From Oscillospiraceae bacterium (GTDB lineage Bacteria > Bacillota > Clostridia > Oscillospirales > Oscillospiraceae), in the NCBI GenBank assembly GCA_910575265.1, contig CAJTEA010000005.1, forward strand, positions 1 through 64,000: a DNA stretch of 64,000 nucleotides, read 5' to 3'. The first letter of the stretch is position 1, and each line of letters begins with the position of its first letter. The translations under genes and the position numbers were made by a program. The notes beneath the pieces were generated by a model. That model saw only the letters and a list, made by a program, of their open reading frames with translations, did not search any database and was not told the origin of the DNA. Below are positions 59,559-64,000 of this stretch, piece after piece.

Positions 59559-61760
59559 ATGTCAGACCAGGAACTGGAGCTGCTGGAAGGCACCGTCTCC
59601 GCTGTTATTTTTCAAAACGAGGAAAACGGCTACACCATCCTCAAGCTGGACGTCCACGACGAGGAGGCCACGGTGGTGGGCTCCATCCCCGGGGTGGCGC
59701 CGGGGGAGTATCTGTCCGTCCGGGGCCGCTGGACCCGGCACCCCACCTACGGCCCCCAGCTGAAAGCGGAGCTGGTGGAGCGCCGCCTGCCCCAGAACCT
59801 GAAGGAGATCTACCACTATCTGGCCTCCGGGGCGGTGAAGGGGGTCGGGAAAGCCACCGCCCGGCTGATCATCGAGGAGTTCGGCGAGGACGCCCTCACC
59901 GTCATCGAGGAGGACCCGGAAAAGCTGACTAAAATCAAGGGCATCACCCTCAAGCGGGCCCGGCAGATCGGCGAGGTGTTCCACCAGCAGATGGGGGCCC
60001 GCCGCCTGGTGGAGTTTCTTACGACGCATCAGCTTCCCCTGGAGCTGGCCGCCCTCCTCCGCCGGGCCTACGGCGACGTGGCTCTGGAGGTGATCAAGGC
60101 CAACCCCTACCTGCTGGTCAACGGGGAATTCGAGGTGGAGTTCTCCCAGGCGGACGCGCTTGCCCTCTCTCTCGGGGTGGGCCCGGAGGACCCCCTGCGG
60201 CTGGAGGCGGGGCTGCTCTTTGAGCTGGCCCACAACAACTACAGCAACGGACACACTTTTCTCCCCCGCCGCAAGCTGCTGGAGGCTACGTCCACCCTTC
60301 TGGAGGTATCCGGCGAGCTGCTGGAGGAAAGCCTGGAGGCGCTGGTCCGCCGGGGCGAGGCGGAGTGTGAGCCGGTAGCGGGCCAGGAGGCGGTATATCT
60401 CCCCGCCCTGCGCGACGCGGAGCGGTTCATCGCCCAGCAGATCACCGAAATGAGCCGGGCGGAGCTGCTGCCCCCGGAGGAGCTGGACCTGCTGATCCGC
60501 CGCATTGAGAAGGAGCAGCGCATCTCTTACGCCCCCCAGCAGCGGGAAGCGGTCAAGCTGGCCGCCACCCGTCAGGTGATGCTCCTCACCGGCGGGCCGG
60601 GCACGGGCAAGACCACCTGCCTGCGGGGGGTGCTGGCCCTGTTTGAGCGGATGGGGCTGGACACCGCCCTGGCCGCCCCCACCGGCCGGGCCGCCAAGCG
60701 GCTGGGCGAGCTGTGCGATACCGACGCCTCCACCATCCACCGCCTGCTGGAAACCGGCTTTGATCCCCGCTCCGGCAAGCTGGTTTTTACCAAAAACTCC
60801 TACGATCCCCTGAAGGCCAACGCGGTGATTGTGGATGAGACCTCTATGGTGGACGTGCCCCTGATGGCCGCCCTTCTGGACGCCCTGGAGGGGGACTGCC
60901 GCCTGGTGCTGGTGGGCGACCCGGACCAGCTGCCCTCGGTAGGGCCGGGAGCCCTCTTCGCCGACCTGATCCGCAGTGGGGTGGTGCCCACCGTCCGGCT
61001 GACGGAGATCTTCCGGCAGGCCGCTCAGAGCGCCATCATCCGCAACGCCCACCTGATCAACCAGGGACAGGTGCCCGACCTGCGGCGCAACCAGGGGGAC
61101 TTCTTCTGTCTGGCACGCCGGGACCCAGAGGAGGTGCTGGACACCATCGTGGACCTGTGCCGCCGCCGTCTGCCCGAGCGGTTGGGCATCCCCGCTGACC
61201 AGATTCAGGTCCTCTCCCCCACCCGCCGCCGGGGAACGGGCACCCGGGCCCTGAACCAGGTGCTCCAGGCGGCCCTGAACCCACCCCTGGAGGGAAAGGG
61301 CGAGCGCCGCTTCGGCGACTGGGTGTTCCGGGCGGGGGACCGGGTGATGCAGGTGCGGAACAACTACGACATCCTCTGGCGGGAGGAGGGGGGGACCGAC
61401 TCCGGCATGGGTATGTTCAACGGGGACATCGGCGTGATCCGTTCCATTGAGAAAGAGGTCATCACGGTGGACTTCGACGGCAAGATCGTGGCTTACGAGC
61501 CGGACATGCTGGGGGAGCTGGAGCCCGCCTTCGCCGTGACGGTACACAAGGCCCAGGGCAGCGAGTACCGGGCGGTGATTCTGGCCGCCCTGGAGGGCGC
61601 TCCCTTCCTGATGACCCGGGGAGTGCTGTATACCGCCGTCACCCGGGCCCGGGAGCTGTTCATCGTGGTGGGCGACCCCGCCGCCGTGGCGGGAATGGTC
61701 CACAACAGCCGCCAGACCCGCCGCTATTCCGGCCTGCGGGCACGGCTGGCCGAATCATAG
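59559..61760 (+). CDS. recD2: RecD2-type ATP-dependent DNA helicase
   Basis: A 733-residue superfamily 1B helicase (5'-3') involved in DNA repair and replication-fork upkeep. It has an N-terminal OB-like region (about 8-75), helix-hairpin-helix motifs (GAVKGVGKATA and TKIKGITLKRARQI), Walker A GGPGTGKTT, Walker B VDETSM, and the C-terminal motif VHKAQGSEY and TAVTRARE. RecB and RecC are not nearby, as expected for RecD2. I chose ATG 59559 (AAAGGAGA site); a start at 59538 adds 7 residues. Confidence 0.93.
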   Translation: MSDQELELLEGTVSAVIFQNEENGYTILKLDVHDEEATVVGSIPGVAPGEYLSVRGRWTRHPTYGPQLKAELVERRLPQNLKEIYHYLASGAVKGVGKATARLIIEEFGEDALTVIEEDPEKLTKIKGITLKRARQIGEVFHQQMGARRLVEFLTTHQLPLELAALLRRAYGDVALEVIKANPYLLVNGEFEVEFSQADALALSLGVGPEDPLRLEAGLLFELAHNNYSNGHTFLPRRKLLEATSTLLEVSGELLEESLEALVRRGEAECEPVAGQEAVYLPALRDAERFIAQQITEMSRAELLPPEELDLLIRRIEKEQRISYAPQQREAVKLAATRQVMLLTGGPGTGKTTCLRGVLALFERMGLDTALAAPTGRAAKRLGELCDTDASTIHRLLETGFDPRSGKLVFTKNSYDPLKANAVIVDETSMVDVPLMAALLDALEGDCRLVLVGDPDQLPSVGPGALFADLIRSGVVPTVRLTEIFRQAAQSAIIRNAHLINQGQVPDLRRNQGDFFCLARRDPEEVLDTIVDLCRRRLPERLGIPADQIQVLSPTRRRGTGTRALNQVLQAALNPPLEGKGERRFGDWVFRAGDRVMQVRNNYDILWREEGGTDSGMGMFNGDIGVIRSIEKEVITVDFDGKIVAYEPDMLGELEPAFAVTVHKAQGSEYRAVILAALEGAPFLMTRGVLYTAVTRARELFIVVGDPAAVAGMVHNSRQTRRYSGLRARLAES

Positions 61761-61793
61761 AAGCGTCCGCCTGATCCGGCGGACGCTTTTTCA
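61761..61793 (+). terminator. Terminator of recD2
   Basis: AAGCGTCCGCC (61761-61771) pairs with GGCGGACGCTT (61778-61788), followed by TTTTTC. It overlaps the stop codon of the convergent sigF gene. Confidence 0.85.
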
Positions 61794-62504
61794 TGTCAAT
61801 TCCTTTTTCAGCTTCTCCAGCGCCCGGCGCTCCAGACGGGAGACCTGGACCTGAGACACCCCCAGCACCCGGGCGGTGTTCACCTGGGTGAGGCCCTTGT
61901 AATAGCGCAGGAGAAGGACCTGCTGTTCCCGCTCCGGCAAATCCCGCATGGCGGCCCGGAGGGTAATGCGCTCCACCATCCCCTCCTCCTCGTTCCCGGT
62001 GGTGAGCATCCCCTCCAAGGTCAGGCCGTCCTCCCCCGTCTCCGCCTGGAGGGAGATCACCGGCTCAATGGCGGTTTCGGCGGCGGCGATATCCTCGGGG
62101 GACAGGCCGGTGTCCTCCGCCAGCTCGGACAGAGTGGGTTCCCGGCCCAGCTGGGCGGACAGGCGGGACCGGGCCGCCCGGATGCCTGTGCCCCGCTCCT
62201 TTAAGCCCCGGCTCACCTTCACCGGACCGTCGTCCCGGAGGAAGCGGCGGATCTCCCCGGCAATTTTGGGAACGGCGTAGGTGGAAAACTGGGTGCCGAA
62301 CTCCGGATCGAAGCCCTGGACCGCCTTGAGAAAGCCCAGACAGCCCAGCTGATATAGGTCGTCCGGCTCCACCCCCCGGCCGTAATACCGGCGCGCTACG
62401 CTCCAGATCAGGCCGTTGTTCTCCAGCAGCACCCGCTCGCAGGCATCGCTGTCCCCCTCCCGGGCCGCTTCCAACAGGGCGGAGCCGCTCAGCGGGCCGC
62501 TCAC
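61791..62504 (-). CDS. sigF: Sporulation sigma factor SigF (SpoIIAC)
   Basis: A 237-residue sigma-70-family factor that directs early forespore genes. It has region 2 (DDLYQLGCLGFLKAVQGFDPEFGTQFSTYAVPKI), region 3 and region 4 (GLTQVNTARVLGVSQVQVSRLERR). It overlaps spoIIAB by four bases. Its activity would be held by SpoIIAB and freed by SpoIIAA. Confidence 0.95.
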   Translation of the reverse strand: MSGPLSGSALLEAAREGDSDACERVLLENNGLIWSVARRYYGRGVEPDDLYQLGCLGFLKAVQGFDPEFGTQFSTYAVPKIAGEIRRFLRDDGPVKVSRGLKERGTGIRAARSRLSAQLGREPTLSELAEDTGLSPEDIAAAETAIEPVISLQAETGEDGLTLEGMLTTGNEEEGMVERITLRAAMRDLPEREQQVLLLRYYKGLTQVNTARVLGVSQVQVSRLERRALEKLKKELT

Positions 62505-62938
62505 CGGACCGCCCGGCGGGCGATCCTCCGCAGCATTGTGACGGAGGTCCCCTTGCCGGGGGTGGAACGGACCTTCAGGGTGTCCATAAAGCTCTCCATG
62601 ATGGTAAAGCCCATGCCGGAGCGCTCCTCGCTGCCGGTGGTAAACAGCGGGGTCCGGGCCCGCTCCACGTCGGCGATGCCCACGCCCCAGTCCTTGACCA
62701 TGATCTCCAGGGCGTTGCCCTCCCTGATACGCAGCCGGACCAGCACCTTGCCCAGGGTGTCCGGGTAGGCGTGGACGATGGCGTTGGTCACCGCCTCACT
62801 GACGGCGGTTTTAATGTCGTTGACCTCCTCCAGGGTGGGGTCCAGCTGGGCGGCGAAGCAGGCCGCCGCCGTCCGGGCAAAGCCCTCGTTGGCGGAGCGG
62901 CTGGGAAACTCCAATGTGACCTGGTTCTCAATTTTCAT
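62501..62938 (-). CDS. spoIIAB: Anti-sigma-F kinase SpoIIAB
   Basis: A 145-residue GHKL-type serine kinase that binds SigF and phosphorylates SpoIIAA. N-box DIKTAVSEAVTNAIVHAYP, G1 KDWGVGI and G2 GMGFTIM are visible. I chose ATG 62938, after AAGGAGGCG; the upstream in-frame ATG (62956) contains that ribosome-binding site. Confidence 0.95.
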   Translation of the reverse strand: MKIENQVTLEFPSRSANEGFARTAAACFAAQLDPTLEEVNDIKTAVSEAVTNAIVHAYPDTLGKVLVRLRIREGNALEIMVKDWGVGIADVERARTPLFTTGSEERSGMGFTIMESFMDTLKVRSTPGKGTSVTMLRRIARRAVR

Positions 62939-62952
62939 ATGTAGCGCCTCCT

Positions 62953-63258
62953 TCATTCAAACCGGATGATCCGTTCCAGACCGGCGGCGCGGAACACCTT
63001 CCCCGCCTGGTCCGGGGTGTTCACCACCCGCATGGCCCCCCGCACCTGTCCCATCCGCCGGTGGGCCCGGAGCAGCACGGCAATTCCCGAGCTGTCCGCG
63101 AAGGTCAGCCCGCTCAGATCCAGGGTAAGCTCCCGGGGCTGGGCCGCGTCAATGCGGCGGTCCAGCTCCTCCATCACTGTCTTGGCCCCATGGTGGTCCA
63201 GCTCTCCAGCCACCAGCGCCGTCAGGCTGCGCTTGTCCTCTTTGCAGGTCACCGGCAT
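62953..63258 (-). CDS. spoIIAA: Anti-sigma factor antagonist SpoIIAA
   Basis: A 101-residue STAS-domain protein; when dephosphorylated it binds SpoIIAB and releases SigF. The phospho-acceptor motif is FADSSGIAVLL (about residues 53-63). I chose ATG 63258, 10 nt after GAGGAG; a TTG at 63264 is too close. First gene of the spoIIA operon. I could not place a sigma-H promoter with confidence. Confidence 0.94.
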   Translation of the reverse strand: MPVTCKEDKRSLTALVAGELDHHGAKTVMEELDRRIDAAQPRELTLDLSGLTFADSSGIAVLLRAHRRMGQVRGAMRVVNTPDQAGKVFRAAGLERIIRFE

Positions 63259-63426
63259 TTCCAATCCGCTCCTCTCTCCGGGTGTATCCCATTATTTTCC
63301 AGACCATTATAGGACAAGCCTCCTGTCGCATTTGGACGTTTTTTTCCGGCGGAACACACTTTTGCCGGAAAAGTGTATCGCCAAATCTTCCCGTGACTTG
63401 CTTCCCGCCGCGCGGAGGGGTAAAAT

Positions 63427-63466
63427 GTAAGAAATCCGTAAGAGTTTTCCCACTGGCTTTGTAAGA
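63427..63466 (+). promoter_or_regulatory. GTAAGA direct repeats before the response regulator
   Basis: GTAAGA occurs at 63427-63432, 63438-63443 and 63461-63466. The 11-bp and 23-bp spacings match the direct-repeat operators bound by OmpR/PhoB-type regulators, suggesting autoregulation. An inverted repeat ACACTTTT/AAAAGTGT lies further upstream (about 63356-63376). Confidence 0.5.
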
Positions 63467-63512
63467 AATTTTTGATATCCTGACCACAGCGAACGAGGAA
63501 GGAGCGAACCCG

Positions 63513-64000
63513 ATGAGTGAGACGATATTGGTGGTGGACGACGACCGGGAGATTGTGGGGGCCATCGCCGCCGCCCTGGAGAAGGAGGGTTACCGGGTTC
63601 TCCGGGCCTACGACGGCATGGAGGCGCTGGACATGGCGGTGGACCCGGAGCTGCGGCTGATCCTGATGGACGTGATGATGCCAAAGCTGGACGGGCTGTC
63701 GGCGGTGCTGCGCGTCCGGGAGCGGCGGAATCTGCCGGTGATTGTGCTGTCGGCCAAGAGCGAGGAGAGCGACAAGGTGCTGGGCCTGAGCATGGGGGCG
63801 GACGACTACGTCACCAAGCCCTTCAGCATGCAGGAGCTGACCGCCCGGGTGCGCAGCCAGCTGCGGCGGTACACCCGCCTGGGAGACGTGAACGCCGTTC
63901 CGGATGGCACCGTCACCAACGGACGGCTGGCCTACGACCCAGCCAACCGGACCCTCACCGCCGATGGCGAGCCGGTGAAGCTGACCAACATCGAAACGGG
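63513..64000 (+). CDS. OmpR/PhoB-family response regulator (cut by window end)
   Basis: The first 162 codons of a two-component regulator. The receiver domain (1-120) has Asp9, Asp10 and Asp11 (VVDDDREI), phospho-acceptor Asp53 (LMDVMMPKLDG), Ser in VIVLSAKSEE and Lys in VTKPFSMQEL. A winged-helix domain begins at about 135 (NGRLAYDPANRTL) and is cut at the right edge. GGAAGGAG precedes the ATG. A histidine kinase probably follows outside the window. Confidence 0.93.
   Translation, partial: MSETILVVDDDREIVGAIAAALEKEGYRVLRAYDGMEALDMAVDPELRLILMDVMMPKLDGLSAVLRVRERRNLPVIVLSAKSEESDKVLGLSMGADDYVTKPFSMQELTARVRSQLRRYTRLGDVNAVPDGTVTNGRLAYDPANRTLTADGEPVKLTNIET

Noticed and set aside
59562-61703. 713-codon minus-strand ORF opposite recD2
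   Set aside because: Antisense shadow in GC-rich DNA; recD2 motifs are complete on the plus strand.
63265-63330. Sigma-H promoter for spoIIAA
   Set aside because: AGGAGG and GAAAAT segments are present, but the match to the consensus and spacing is too weak to call.

Overview
The window looks like a motile, spore-forming, GC-rich member of the Clostridia, most likely Oscillospiraceae (relatives of Flavonifractor, Intestinimonas or Pseudoflavonifractor). This is inferred from gene content, not from a search: a Gram-positive flagellar operon with FliY, CheC, CheD, CheV, CsrA and FliW, a spoIIA sporulation operon, sigma-A promoters with 17-18 bp spacers, and strong Shine-Dalgarno sites. I see no insertion sequence, prophage, CRISPR array or tRNA.

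Layout. 1-540: three tandem minus-strand promoters and a leader that fire out of the left edge, probably into an rRNA operon. 541-10310: metabolism and metals: metA, a LysR regulator divergent from glsA and an AGCS amino-acid symporter, a split TauE/SafE permease, a small XRE regulator pair, a copA-csoR copper operon and a GNAT enzyme. 10394-17526: a mixed group: a YjfB-like motility peptide with a sigma-28 promoter, a membrane protein, an FtsA-like ATPase, a chemoreceptor, an FtsE-like ATPase and a C39-like peptidase. 17558-21238: fliD, fliS and a fliT-like gene behind a sigma-28 promoter. 21384-23143: a ParA ATPase and a ComFB-domain protein carrying three CheY-docking-like motifs.

49251 down to 23185 is one minus-strand fla/che operon of about 26 kb: flgB, flgC, fliE, fliF, fliG, fliH, fliI, fliJ, an unknown gene, fliK, flgD, a TIGR02530-type gene, flgE, flbD, motA, motB, fliM, fliY, cheY, fliO, fliP, fliQ, fliR, flhB, flhA, fliA, flhO, flhP, cheC, cheD, cheV. 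It starts at three tandem promoters. 55792 down to 49698 is a late operon: flgM, flgN, flgK, flgL, yviE, fliW, csrA. From 55921 to the right edge lie a PilZ protein, DUF378, cytidine deaminase, a HAD phosphatase, a frameshifted small gene, a second XRE protein, a membrane exporter, RecD2, spoIIAA-spoIIAB-sigF and the start of an OmpR-type response regulator.

How it works together: the large operon builds the basal body, export gate, hook, motor and switch and makes sigma-28. FlgM restrains sigma-28 until the hook is complete. Late genes (fliD, flgK, flgL, yjfB) complete the filament base, and FliW/CsrA would control flagellin translation. Flagellin, CheA, CheW, CheB, CheR, FlhF, FlhG and FliL are not in the window. 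The most unusual item is the ComFB protein with three FliM/FliY-like CheY-docking repeats, which could connect a cyclic-dinucleotide signal to CheY.
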